In this document: piece after piece, positions 17,227 through 25,363 of the stretch | Layout of the letters: every line of letters starts with the position of its first letter | How positions within the stretch are numbered: position 1 is the first letter of the stretch | Origin: Candidatus Roizmanbacteria bacterium RIFCSPLOWO2_01_FULL_41_22 | Lineage (GTDB): Bacteria > Patescibacteriota > Microgenomatia > UBA1406 > GWC2-37-13 | Direction of reading: 5' to 3' | Length of the DNA stretch: 35,363 nt | Assembly: GCA_001789805.1 (NCBI GenBank) | Contig: MGAR01000004.1 | Span: forward strand, 1 to 35,363 | Program-made: the position numbers and the translations under genes | Notes under the pieces: generated by a model | Told to the model about the DNA's origin: nothing | Databases searched by the model: none | What the model saw: only the letters and a program-made list of their open reading frames with translations

Positions 17227-17895
17227 CTATATAAAAAGGTAGATGCTCAGATTATAGAAAGCGTGTATTAATATCGGCAATGCAACACTTCGTCTCTGAA
17301 GATAAAGAAAGGAAACGGCAAAACTCAAAACAATGTCTGTCATCATCACTTGAATTAAGATGACGCCGGTGAACTTGGGATTGGAAAACAGAATCGGCAC
17401 ATGGAGAAAGAAAAATAAAAAACTAGCAAATGTAGTGGAAGTAATGACGTTTTTTGACTCTTCGTAAAGCCGTTTTAACACAAAACCTCTTGATAAAATT
17501 TCCTCAGATATCCCAGAAGCAAATGAAATTAAAATGTAAAATAAGATCCAAGAAATCGACAGTTTACTGACCAAAGGAGTCAACGAATGATATTTTGTCA
17601 GATAGCCAAAAAAGGCGGCGGAAAAAAATATCAGACCAATTACCAAACCTAATATGACATCGGCTCTAATATTTTTGAACTTTAGATCAACGGCGGCCAG
17701 CACATTCTTCTTTTCATACCGGGTGACGTAATAACTTAATGGGCCTAAAAAAACCATCGGTTTGGCAATAAACTCATCAAACCAGATGGGCAGCGACGTC
17801 TTAAAGTAATAGCGGTAGATGCTCCAGATAAAAACCGAGATCGCCCACACGTTAAGAGCTTTTTGAATCGTTGAAGCAGGCTTTTGCTGTTTCAT
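17227..17895 (-). CDS. CPBP-family intramembrane glutamic protease
   Basis: 222 residues with about seven hydrophobic segments. All three CPBP (Abi/Rce1-like) motifs are visible: SEEILSRGF (E131-E132, R136), FFFLHVP (H165) and HAFYN (H211, N215). In this family the glutamate and histidines activate water for cleavage within the membrane. Substrates in bacteria are mostly unknown; some members serve in bacteriocin immunity or protein processing. It lies 51 bases downstream of rpoD on the same strand and may be read from the dnaG-rpoD transcript, though an AT-rich stretch before the ATG could hold its own promoter. Confidence 0.9.
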   Translation of the reverse strand: MKQQKPASTIQKALNVWAISVFIWSIYRYYFKTSLPIWFDEFIAKPMVFLGPLSYYVTRYEKKNVLAAVDLKFKNIRADVILGLVIGLIFFSAAFFGYLTKYHSLTPLVSKLSISWILFYILISFASGISEEILSRGFVLKRLYEESKNVITSTTFASFLFFFLHVPILFSNPKFTGVILIQVMMTDIVLSFAVSFLYLQRRSVALPILIHAFYNLSIYLFI

Positions 17896-17946
17896 GCGCT
17901 TTTAAATGATAATGGGTTTCTTTGGAAAATTACCTGAATATCTTCA

Positions 17947-19035
17947 TTATTCCAGAAAATCTTTCAGTTTTCTAGCGCGGGTTGGATGTTTTAGTTTGCG
18001 AATGGCTTTAGCTTCAATCTGACGTATACGTTCGCGGGTGACTTTGAATTCGCGACCCACCTCCTCAAGAGTTTTTGGTTTGCCGTCTTCTAGTCCAAAT
18101 CGCATAACAAGCACTTTCCTCTCGCGGGGAGATAAAGTTTCCAAAACATCGTGAAGTGCGTCTTTAAGTAATTCCTGCGACACTTTGTCGTAAAGTGTCG
18201 GTTGTGTCTGGTCAGCAACAAACTGCTCTAAAGTCGCCTCTTTATCGTCGCCCACCGGAGTTGACAGAGATTTGGGTTGCTGAGATATCTTCATCAAATG
18301 CTCGACTTCCTCAATCGTCAACTCCATCTCTTTGGCAATTTCCTTAATCTCCGGCTCTTTGCCGTTTTTCTGCATCAGTCTTCTTTGCGTCTTGTAAAAT
18401 CGGTTAATCTGATCAACCATATGCACCGGAATGCGGATGGTCCTCGACTGATCGGCAATAGCGCGGGTGATGGCCTGACGTATCCACCAGGTGGCATAGG
18501 TTGAAAATTTATAACCTCGCCGCCAGTCGTACTTTTCCACCCCGCGAATCAAACCTTTATTTCCTTCCTGAATCAAATCTAAAAATGTAAGTCGTCTGCC
18601 GAGATATTTTTTTGCAATAGAGACCACCAGTCGAAGATTAGCTTTGATCAATTTTTCCTTGGCATTTTCATTGCCTTTTTCATATTTCTTGGCCAGTTCG
18701 ATCTCCTGTTCAAAAGTAAGAAGAGGCGTTCTGCCGATCTCTTTTAAATATTTCTTGATCGGATCAAGCTGTTCGCCGTGTTTGAGACTTACCAACTGTT
18801 CCAGTTCTTTTTCAATTTCCTCGGCGGATTTTTGCGCTTCGTTTTCTTCACGAGTGGAAATTGTCTCAAAGATATCAATCGATTTTTTAAAGGCGGTATT
18901 GAAAAATTCATCTATCTCCTCTACGTGCTTTTCCGGCTCAGCATAGACTAAAAGAATATCTTCTTGTACCAAAAATCCGTCATCTTCACCTTGGACTAAT
19001 AGTTCTTTGATCGTGCGGGGTAATTTTTGAATCAT
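17947..19035 (-). CDS. rpoD: Primary RNA polymerase sigma factor (sigma-70 group 1)
   Basis: 362 residues. After a short acidic N-terminus (reduced region 1.1) come region 1.2 ([20 protein letters not shown], residues 91-110), regions 2.1-2.4 ([20 protein letters not shown] through [17 protein letters not shown], about 135-196), region 3 ([14 protein letters not shown], about 200-260) and region 4 ([37 protein letters not shown], about 300-355). It directs the RNA polymerase to housekeeping promoters. At the residue that reads the TG of extended -10 promoters (E458 in E. coli, within HMIE) this protein has D208 (HMVD). It lies 14 bases after dnaG, the conserved dnaG-rpoD arrangement. Confidence 0.97.
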   Translation of the reverse strand: MIQKLPRTIKELLVQGEDDGFLVQEDILLVYAEPEKHVEEIDEFFNTAFKKSIDIFETISTREENEAQKSAEEIEKELEQLVSLKHGEQLDPIKKYLKEIGRTPLLTFEQEIELAKKYEKGNENAKEKLIKANLRLVVSIAKKYLGRRLTFLDLIQEGNKGLIRGVEKYDWRRGYKFSTYATWWIRQAITRAIADQSRTIRIPVHMVDQINRFYKTQRRLMQKNGKEPEIKEIAKEMELTIEEVEHLMKISQQPKSLSTPVGDDKEATLEQFVADQTQPTLYDKVSQELLKDALHDVLETLSPRERKVLVMRFGLEDGKPKTLEEVGREFKVTRERIRQIEAKAIRKLKHPTRARKLKDFLE

Positions 19036-19049
19036 AGGTTAAGGTTATT

Positions 19050-20822
19050 TTACATTGACATTAATGAATTTTCTACACTTTTCAGTGACTCTTGTAAAAG
19101 ACTAATCTCCTGATCGCCACCCTTGTTTTCTAAGGTCTCACCTTTGGTAAGTAAAGCAATCTGATTTTTTAGACTGATGCGCCTGACTTGGTAGACGAGT
19201 TTTTCGATCTTTTCATTCTTCAAAGCGGTTTCGCTTGAAGCGAAAAGATAGAGCTCATCAGCCAATGACAGCAGTTCTTTTGGCAGAGTGTGGAAAAAAA
19301 GTTTTATGGAAAAACCACCGGGATTTTGGCGCTCAAATATTAAAAAATGCTCAGCTATTTTTTGTAATGAAGGAATAGAAAAATCATGCGGCTGAAGATG
19401 GGAAAAAATCCGTTTAGCCATTTCGTAAGCCGATTCGTTTTGCAGTAACAAGCTCAATAAATATTTTGGTACTAGTTCCTCCCTGGTTGTTTTAGTCACT
19501 GTTGCCATTGTCTTAATCGGCCACCTGGGAACAATCGCCGCCCTTTTTGCTCTGAAGACCAATTTTCCAACTGAGTCCTCATCAACTTCCAGAATGTGCG
19601 CCAGCTTCTTTTGATAATGCGAAGCAATTATCGGATTTTGGATATGGGCAATCATCGGCGCCAGTTCTTCACCAATTTTCTTTTTATGGAACGGATTTTC
19701 TTCAGGATATTTTTTCTTAATAAAATCAATCATAAAATCATAAATGGGTACTGGCGACTGCACCGCTTTTATAAAACTATGAGCATCAAGCTGTATCGCC
19801 TCGTCCGGGTCTTTCCCTTTTTTAAACCTTACGACATACATCTCCACATCCAGATAATCGGCCTGGTTCATACCGCGCCTGATAGCTTCCTCACCGGCTG
19901 TATCCATGTCAAGGGCAAAAATAAATTTGCTGGTGTATCTTTTTAAGATTTTGACTTGTTCTTGGGTTAAAGCCGTCCCTTTGATAGCAACAATATTTTC
20001 GATACCCTGTTGAAAAGGAGAAATCAAATCAAACTCCCCTTCAACAATGACTACACTTTTCGATTTTCTGATCGCGTCTTTTGTTTTGTGAATGCCGTAA
20101 AAACTTTCCCGTTTGTGATAGACGGCGGTCTCTGGCGTATTGACGTACTTGGCCATTTTTTCCGTTTGGTCTAGCGCTCGGCCGGAAAATCCAATCACAT
20201 TACCCTTGACATCCATGATTGGAAAAATAATTCTTCCACGGAAACGGTCATAATAATGACCGCCTTCGCTTTTGACGACCAATCCTGCCTCATATATCTC
20301 AGGGAGTGGAAATCCTTTTTTTTTCAAAAACTGTAACAGCGAATCCCAGGAAGCAGGGGCATATCCTAAACCAAAACTTTTAATGACTTTTTCCGATAGT
20401 TTACGATTGGTAAGGTATGCCAAAGCTTTTTTGCCAAATGAAGTTTGCAATAGCAGATATTGGTAAAACTCGCTTGCCAAATAGTTCATTTTTAGAATTT
20501 GCTCTTTTTTGATCCATTCCTTGTCTTCAAAGTCTACTCGGGCAAGCTTGACGCCCGCCCGCAAAGCTAGCTCTTTGAGAGCCTCAAAAAAAGTAACATT
20601 TTCCCATTTCATCAAAAATTTGATTGCGTCACCGCCCTCTCCACAGGCACCAAAACAGTGCCAGATCTGTCTTTCTGGCGAGATGACAAAGGAAGGGGTC
20701 TTTTCTTGATGAAAAGGGCAGTTGCCTTTGAAATTCCGGCCGGCTTTTTTTAAAGGGATATAAGAACCGATAAATTCGACGATATCGGTCTTACTTTTTA
20801 TTTCTTCAATACTGGTATCCAT
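19050..20822 (-). CDS. dnaG: DNA primase
   Basis: 590 residues. The N-terminal zinc-binding domain has C35-P-F-H38 and C56-F-G-A-C60, so the second pair is CxxxC rather than the more common CxxC. The catalytic core includes YDRFRGRIIFPI and GFSGRALD (about 191-217). The Toprim domain has VVIVEGEFDLI (E261) and FALDMDTAGEEA (D305, D307) for metal binding. A helical C-terminal domain of about 170 residues would bind the replicative helicase. It makes RNA primers at the fork. An AT-rich -10-like box (20836-20841, minus strand) gives a leader of only about 7 bases. It shares its upstream region with the divergent gene at 20890. Confidence 0.97.
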   Translation of the reverse strand: MDTSIEEIKSKTDIVEFIGSYIPLKKAGRNFKGNCPFHQEKTPSFVISPERQIWHCFGACGEGGDAIKFLMKWENVTFFEALKELALRAGVKLARVDFEDKEWIKKEQILKMNYLASEFYQYLLLQTSFGKKALAYLTNRKLSEKVIKSFGLGYAPASWDSLLQFLKKKGFPLPEIYEAGLVVKSEGGHYYDRFRGRIIFPIMDVKGNVIGFSGRALDQTEKMAKYVNTPETAVYHKRESFYGIHKTKDAIRKSKSVVIVEGEFDLISPFQQGIENIVAIKGTALTQEQVKILKRYTSKFIFALDMDTAGEEAIRRGMNQADYLDVEMYVVRFKKGKDPDEAIQLDAHSFIKAVQSPVPIYDFMIDFIKKKYPEENPFHKKKIGEELAPMIAHIQNPIIASHYQKKLAHILEVDEDSVGKLVFRAKRAAIVPRWPIKTMATVTKTTREELVPKYLLSLLLQNESAYEMAKRIFSHLQPHDFSIPSLQKIAEHFLIFERQNPGGFSIKLFFHTLPKELLSLADELYLFASSETALKNEKIEKLVYQVRRISLKNQIALLTKGETLENKGGDQEISLLQESLKSVENSLMSM

Positions 20823-20853
20823 ATAATTACAGGCTATATTAAACTTTTTACTC

Positions 20854-20883
20854 TTGCTTTCTTTTTTTCATTCTTATTATAAT
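20854..20883 (+). promoter_or_regulatory. Sigma-70 promoter with start site on ATG 20890
   Basis: TTGCTT (20854-20859), an 18-base spacer and a perfect TATAAT (20878-20883). The start of transcription expected 7 bases after the box is 20890, the A of the ATG. A leaderless mRNA is therefore predicted. Confidence 0.7.
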
Positions 20884-20889
20884 AGGTTT

Positions 20890-22350
20890 ATGCTCTATTT
20901 CTTGCTTGATGGATCACAAATAAAGCTTCTGTTTGTTAAAAAAACTTTACTGAATCAATTCGAGTCGGCTTTCTACCAAAAACTATTTCAGACGCCGCTA
21001 CTTGCTGAAGGAAAATGTTCCAACCCCGATCTCATTGCTTCAGCTATCAAAGAGGCCCTAACCCACCTTCCACAAACAGTAGGCCACGAAAAGGAATTCA
21101 CTTTAATTCTTCCTCAAGAATCGTTTAAATTAATGCGAACCGATATGCCGGTAGATATTGCCCCTTCAATTCTTAACTCCTATCTAAAGGAAAAAGCGCG
21201 AACTCAGCTTACTATCAACGTCGACGATTATTACTTTGACTATATAATCTCCGAAAACGGAAATAAAAAACAGATCTTATTTTATGCTATTGAGCGAAAT
21301 TTAGTGGACACGTTCAAACAACCATTTCAACTTCTGGAAAAGCAAATTACTGCTATTGTACCTGAATCGTTGGCATATTATAAGCTTTTTGAAAAAACCC
21401 TTCGTAAGGATAAAAAAGAAAATATTTTTTATGTCTCCTATGAGGCCAATCGATTAAGCGGCTACATATATGATTCCTATGGTTTAATTCAAAACGAAAA
21501 ATGGGTGCACGAACTTAAAAACGGAGAAAAAATCCAAGATATCTTAAAACAAAAGACGGCCGATTATGAAGCTCAAGGTAATAAATTAAACCGTTTAGTA
21601 CTTTCCGGTAAAGACTCAGAAACCGTCAGACAAGACACCTTTACTAAACAGGTTGGCGTCTGGACTAATCCACTTAAAAGAATTATCCCCAATTTTTATC
21701 AGGAATATGTAAAAATGCTCAGTGGTCAAAATGAACAAGTTCTACCGGTCCTTGAATATGACGGCCCAATTGGTGCTTTTATCTTAAACGTCGAAAACAA
21801 AACCTTTTCTCTTCTTAATAAGAGTAACAACGTCGTTAATGTAACTGGCGATGTGATGACCGCTTCAAAAAAGATACCCCTGAAGCCAATACTCATCTTT
21901 CTCGCCACATTTATCGTGGTCGGCATAAGTTTGTTTTTTATTTTTACCAAAGTCCGCTGGGGACAAATTACCCCGTCTTTTACTCTCTTTCCCCCCAAAT
22001 CACCATCTCCAACCCTAGCGCCTACCCTGCCGTCTCCCACAGCCACACCGGCCGTGTCTGTAAAAAGGAGCGAAATAAAAATCAAGGTCCTAAATGGTTC
22101 AGGAGTACGGGGTAAGGCCACGGATGTAAAAGACCAACTAAAGTCGCTTGAATATGAAGAAATTCTTATTGATAATGCCGACAACTTCGACTACCTAGTA
22201 ACTGAAATCCAGGTCAAAAAAGGACAGTCTGCTTTAGCAAATTTAATTAAAACAGATATTGCTGACAACGTTTCCACCCCCAAAATCACTGAGCTTAAAG
22301 CAGATGAGGTGGCTGACGCTGTAATTATAATCGGCCAGGATTACAAATGA
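20890..22350 (+). CDS. Membrane protein: PilM-like actin-fold domain fused to LytR_C domain
   Basis: About 486 residues from ATG 20890 (MLYFLLDGSQIKLLF). The start was chosen because the promoter leaves no room for a longer N-terminus. Residues 1 to about 320 resemble divergent PilM/actin-like ATPase-fold proteins: paired strands at the start, FTLILPQESFKLMRTDMP, a middle segment with AIERNLVDTF and AIVPESLAYYKLF. The nucleotide-binding glycines are not clear, so ATP binding is doubtful. A single membrane helix follows (about 332-352), then a Pro/Ser/Thr linker and a C-terminal LytR_C-type domain (about 394-486: IKIKVLNGSGVRGKA, VADAVIIIGQDY). The layout puts the first domain in the cytoplasm and LytR_C outside. 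Role unknown; wall-polymer attachment or envelope assembly is a guess. Confidence 0.75.
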   Translation: MLYFLLDGSQIKLLFVKKTLLNQFESAFYQKLFQTPLLAEGKCSNPDLIASAIKEALTHLPQTVGHEKEFTLILPQESFKLMRTDMPVDIAPSILNSYLKEKARTQLTINVDDYYFDYIISENGNKKQILFYAIERNLVDTFKQPFQLLEKQITAIVPESLAYYKLFEKTLRKDKKENIFYVSYEANRLSGYIYDSYGLIQNEKWVHELKNGEKIQDILKQKTADYEAQGNKLNRLVLSGKDSETVRQDTFTKQVGVWTNPLKRIIPNFYQEYVKMLSGQNEQVLPVLEYDGPIGAFILNVENKTFSLLNKSNNVVNVTGDVMTASKKIPLKPILIFLATFIVVGISLFFIFTKVRWGQITPSFTLFPPKSPSPTLAPTLPSPTATPAVSVKRSEIKIKVLNGSGVRGKATDVKDQLKSLEYEEILIDNADNFDYLVTEIQVKKGQSALANLIKTDIADNVSTPKITELKADEVADAVIIIGQDYK

Positions 22351-22423
22351 TCCTACTTGATTTCTCCTTTTTGGGATAGGCTTTTGACCTTGATACACAT
22401 GCTATATACCCACCGTAGTTCAA

Positions 22424-22440
22424 TCCCGCCGAAGGCGGGA
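22424..22440. repeat. GC-rich hairpin with GAA loop
   Basis: TCCCGCC-GAA-GGCGGGA is a perfect 7-bp stem with a three-base loop between the LytR_C gene and prfB. No T-run follows on either strand, so it is not a standard terminator. It may be a dispersed palindrome (REP-like) or a processing/attenuation hairpin. Confidence 0.6.
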
Positions 22441-22457
22441 GTAAACGTACGGAGGGT

Positions 22458-22509
22458 TATACCGCTGAAAGATGGAGTATTTTATGCAATTTCATCTGAA
22501 AGCGGTATA
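22458..22509. promoter_or_regulatory. Two-stem inverted repeat upstream of prfB
   Basis: The outer arms TATACCGCT (22458-22466) and AGCGGTATA (22501-22509) are perfectly complementary. They are followed inside by GAA on both sides, then AGATG (22470-22474) and CATCT (22493-22497), again perfect. The stem can extend inward with G-T and A-T pairs to a loop of about 10 bases. A -10-like TATACT (22506-22511) overlaps the right arm, so the structure is either an operator at a prfB promoter or, if transcription starts upstream, an RNA hairpin in the prfB leader. Confidence 0.6.
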
Positions 22510-22543
22510 CTATGGTGGTTACTTTTTCTCTTAATATTATTTT

Positions 22544-23569
22544 ATGGAAGAAGTTGATAAAAAAGAATTGGAGTCGAGGTTTAAGGCAATCCTGGCTAAA
22601 GTCAATCTGCCTGATAAAAAATCCCAACTGGTAACTTTGGAACAAAAAACATACGAACCTGCTTTTTGGAAAAACGCCAAGGAAGGCGCCGGAATCATGA
22701 AACAGATTAATCTCCTCAAAAAAGAAATTGCTGATCTGGAAATACTACCGCTTTTAATCGACGAGGGAGAGATGAAACAGGCCATCCAGATGCTCAATCA
22801 TTACGAAGTCTTCCTTTTTTTGTCCGGTCCTTATGATGATGGCGGGGCGATTTTTGCCATTCATGCCGGTCAGGGAGGGACAGAGGCGATGGATTGGACG
22901 GAGATTCTATATCGGATGTATACGCGCTATTTTAAAAAAAAAAGTTGGAAATATGAAGAAATCGACCGGATTTCCGGGGAAGAAGCAGGAATAAAAAGCA
23001 CTGTTTTGCAGGTCAGGGGAGACTTTGTTTATGGCTATTTAAAAGCCGAAGCTGGAGTACATCGGCTGGTTAGACAGTCACCTTTCAACGCCGACAATCT
23101 GAGACAAACCTCATTTGCTTTAGTGGAAGTCCTACCGATTATTGAAAATAAAGAAATTGATCTTAAAGACGACGATCTGGAGTGGCAGTTTTTCCGCGCT
23201 GGCGGACACGGTGGACAAAACGTCAACAAGGTTTCGACAGCCGTCCGATTGATTCACAAGCCAACCGGTATTGTCGTCTCCGCTCAAACTGAGCGTTCAC
23301 AACTTCAAAACCGCGAAAATGCCCAAAAATTACTCCGGTCTCAACTGTGGCAGTTGGAGCAGGAAAAACAGCACCATACCCTGGACTCTTTTAAAAAAGA
23401 TAAAATTGCCTCCTGGGGCAGACAGATCCGTTCTTATGTGCTCCATCCCTACAAACTGATAAAAGATTTAAGAACCGATTACGAAGAGACTAAAGTCGAC
23501 GCTGTCTTAGACGGTGATCTTGACGGGTTTATCGAAGCCTATTTGAAAAGTTCATCGCTTAAAAAATAA
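22544..23569 (+). CDS. prfB: Peptide chain release factor 2
   Basis: 341 residues. The codon-recognition motif S179-P180-F181 ([12 protein letters not shown]) assigns it to RF2, which reads UAA and UGA. The catalytic GGQ is at 223-225 ([12 protein letters not shown]), placed to release the peptide in the ribosome. NERSQ-type continuation [12 protein letters not shown] and the C-terminal helix are normal. The reading frame is continuous: the place where many bacteria have the autoregulatory +1 frameshift (the YLDYD region of E. coli) reads [12 protein letters not shown] with no stop. So classical frameshift control is absent; the hairpin just upstream may serve instead (inference). Presence of RF2 agrees with TGA being a stop codon. 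Confidence 0.97.
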   Translation: MEEVDKKELESRFKAILAKVNLPDKKSQLVTLEQKTYEPAFWKNAKEGAGIMKQINLLKKEIADLEILPLLIDEGEMKQAIQMLNHYEVFLFLSGPYDDGGAIFAIHAGQGGTEAMDWTEILYRMYTRYFKKKSWKYEEIDRISGEEAGIKSTVLQVRGDFVYGYLKAEAGVHRLVRQSPFNADNLRQTSFALVEVLPIIENKEIDLKDDDLEWQFFRAGGHGGQNVNKVSTAVRLIHKPTGIVVSAQTERSQLQNRENAQKLLRSQLWQLEQEKQHHTLDSFKKDKIASWGRQIRSYVLHPYKLIKDLRTDYEETKVDAVLDGDLDGFIEAYLKSSSLKK

Positions 23570-23599
23570 TTGTTTCTCGTAAATTAATTTGCTATTCTG

Positions 23600-23605
23600 T
23601 ATAAT
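23600..23605 (+). promoter_or_regulatory. TATAAT -10 box close to ATG 23614
   Basis: A perfect TATAAT with predicted transcript start near 23612, two bases before the ATG. No convincing -35 was seen. Confidence 0.5.
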
Positions 23606-23613
23606 AGTTTCAT

Positions 23614-24048
23614 ATGACAATCATCCACGATCTTGAAGAAAAACCTACCTCAAAAAGCGCGCCTAAACCGTTTATTATTACGATAATTGTCGGTGCCATA
23701 TTCCTTGGAGGGCTTTTTGGTTTCATAATCAGCAAGATCTCAAGCTCCATAAATACAACTTCAAATTCCGGTTCGACTGGAAGCGGCGGACAAAAACAAT
23801 CAGCTGGAATCGTCGATAAAAAAACATTTAAAGATGATGCCGAAGGCAGGCTTCGTGAAGGCGGTATTGACGGAGAAGGTAGTTTTCATCTGGAAAGGCC
23901 CGGCGGCACTTCGCAAAATGTTTATCTCACATCTGCGACAGTTGACTTATCAAAATTCATCGGTAAAAAAGTACGCGTCTGGGGACAGACTTTTGAGGCC
24001 CAGAAAGCCGGGTGGTTGATGGATGTCGGCTATGTCGAAGCTCTCTGA
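23614..24048 (+). CDS. Single-pass membrane protein with C-terminal beta domain, unknown function
   Basis: 144 residues. A Lys/Pro-rich cytoplasmic start is followed by one membrane helix (about 22-45: FIITIIVGAIFLGGLFGFII), a Ser/Gly/Thr-rich linker and a compact domain (about 70-144). That domain contains SFHLERPGG, VYLTSATVDLSKFIGKKVRV and WGQTFEAQKAGWLMDVG. The pattern of a VDLSKFIGKKVRVWG strand followed by GWLMDVGYVE is reminiscent of OB-fold-like domains (inference). Similar small anchored proteins are common in CPR genomes as hypothetical proteins. A TATAAT box lies just upstream, so it may have its own promoter. Confidence 0.75.
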   Translation: MTIIHDLEEKPTSKSAPKPFIITIIVGAIFLGGLFGFIISKISSSINTTSNSGSTGSGGQKQSAGIVDKKTFKDDAEGRLREGGIDGEGSFHLERPGGTSQNVYLTSATVDLSKFIGKKVRVWGQTFEAQKAGWLMDVGYVEAL

Positions 24049-24168
24049 TAATCTTCGCTAATTTTCTTCGCCGGTTTTGAATTTTATCCTCCTTGTTTGG
24101 GAAATTTACCCCTGCTTTCTGACGGAGGTGGTAAAATAAGTCTAAATTATTATTAAAAATTATCTTAA

Positions 24169-24336
24169 GGAGTATTAACGGATTCCGAAATTCGCGACAT
24201 TGTTGAAACCAAAGAATATAGCTGATTTGCCACCAATCCTAAGGTTACGATGAAAGATTTTAGAGAGTTGAATGGCTATCGCGAAGTCGTGCCGGAATAT
24301 GTCAAAGATTATGTTTTTATTAACATTTTTATGTAA
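24169..24336 (+). pseudogene. Gene relic before rhuM, possibly the C-terminal tail of HsdR
   Basis: One frame reads DSEIRDIVETKEYS, a TGA stop at 24223-24225, then FATNPKVTMKDFRELNGYRE and VVPEYVKDYVFINIFM with a stop 8 bases before rhuM. The protein-like character continues across the TGA, which is a true stop in this organism, so the stop is a disabling mutation. The block upstream has an in-frame stop at 24166. PEYVKDY near a C-terminus recalls type I restriction HsdR tails, and the neighbours fit, but this identity is from memory and weak. A purine-rich TTAAGGAG five bases before an ACG could instead mark a lost ATG start of a small gene. Confidence 0.4.
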
Positions 24337-24344
24337 AAATTTAT

Positions 24345-25361
24345 ATGAAAAAAATACCAGATAATCAAATTGCTTTCTATCAATCCCCTGATGGAGCAGT
24401 ACATATTGAAGTTCTTTATTCGGAGGAAAATATTTGGCTTACACAGAAAAAAATGGCGGAGCTTTTTGATACAACAGCGCAAAATATCACGCAGCACCTT
24501 AAAAATATTTACGCCGAAAGAGAAATTGAACAAGAGGGAACTTGTAAAGATTTCTTACAAGTTCAAAATGAGGGGGGACGAGATATTGAAAGAAAATCAA
24601 AAATGTATTCTTTGGAGGCTATTATCGCGGTTGGTTATCGAGTAAGCTCCGATCGGGGTGCTCAGTTTCGCCAGTGGGCGACAGGAATTTTGAAACATTA
24701 TATCCACAAGGGCTATGTTCTGGATGCTAATCGGATGAAATATGGCTCTCGTTTTAGCGCTAGATATTTTGACGAGCTTTATGAAGAAATCAAGGATATC
24801 CGCACTAGTGAGCGGATGATTTATCAAAAAATCACCGATATTTATGCGACAGCGATTGATTATTCGCCAAAAGCTTTTGAAAGCAAACAATTTTTTGCCA
24901 CCGTACAAAATAAACTTCATTTTGCCATCACTGGTCAAACAGCGGCGGAAATTATCACGGATAGAGTGAGTAGTAAAAAAGAAAAAATGGGATTGTCTTT
25001 TTGGAGGCGTTCTCCACAAGGAAAAATTATGCCGAGCGACATCGTGATTGCCAAAAATTATCTGGATAAAAAGGAATTAACTCATCTTAATAGTATCGGC
25101 AACATGTATCTTGATTATGCCGAATTGCAAGCGGCGCGCGGTAGGGTGATGACTATGAAAGATTGGGTGGAAAAACTTAACGCCTTTCTCAAATTTAGTG
25201 AATATGAAATTTTGACAAATGCCGGCAAGATCAGCCATGAAGTGGCAGAAACATTGGCGTTGAAAGAATATGAAAAATATCGAGTTACTCAGGATGAAAA
25301 CTATGTTTCCGACTTTGACCGTGAAATTAAAAAAATATCAAAAATTATAAGAAAAAAATAA
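24345..25361 (+). CDS. rhuM: RhuM family protein
   Basis: 338 residues, intact. The N-terminal part (IAFYQSPDGAVHIEVLYSEE, NIWLTQKKMAELFDTTAQNI, TQHLKNIY) and SLEAIIAVGYRVSSDRGAQF then RQWATGILKHYI are the signature of RhuM / 'virulence RhuM' proteins (PF13310). The C-terminal part with PSDIVIAKNYLDKKELTHLN and YLDYAELQAARG also fits. The molecular function is not settled; members often sit inside type I restriction-modification loci or toxin-rich islands. That is the case here, with relics of restriction genes on both sides. It is 2 bases from the hsdM'-'hsdS relic, so they were probably one operon. It has outlived its neighbours, so it may have a role of its own. Confidence 0.92.
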   Translation: MKKIPDNQIAFYQSPDGAVHIEVLYSEENIWLTQKKMAELFDTTAQNITQHLKNIYAEREIEQEGTCKDFLQVQNEGGRDIERKSKMYSLEAIIAVGYRVSSDRGAQFRQWATGILKHYIHKGYVLDANRMKYGSRFSARYFDELYEEIKDIRTSERMIYQKITDIYATAIDYSPKAFESKQFFATVQNKLHFAITGQTAAEIITDRVSSKKEKMGLSFWRRSPQGKIMPSDIVIAKNYLDKKELTHLNSIGNMYLDYAELQAARGRVMTMKDWVEKLNAFLKFSEYEILTNAGKISHEVAETLALKEYEKYRVTQDENYVSDFDREIKKISKIIRKK

Positions 25362-25363
25362 TT

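Noticed and set aside
21726-22184. 152-residue minus-strand open frame
   Set aside because: It is antisense to the membrane helix, linker and LytR_C domain of the plus-strand gene and shows no protein family features.
22381-22400. Classical prfB frameshift site (CTTTTGAC-like bases upstream)
   Set aside because: It lies about 150 bases before the RF2 start and not in frame with RF2-like sequence; the RF2 reading is continuous from ATG 22544.
22357-22557. 66-residue plus-strand open frame between the LytR_C gene and prfB
   Set aside because: It runs through two hairpins and overlaps the prfB start; no promoter or family match. More likely chance.
24223-24225. TGA recoded as an amino acid (as in Gracilibacteria/SR1)
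   Set aside because: Many genes in the window end in TGA with natural C-termini, and prfB with the RF2 motifs is present, so TGA is a stop here.
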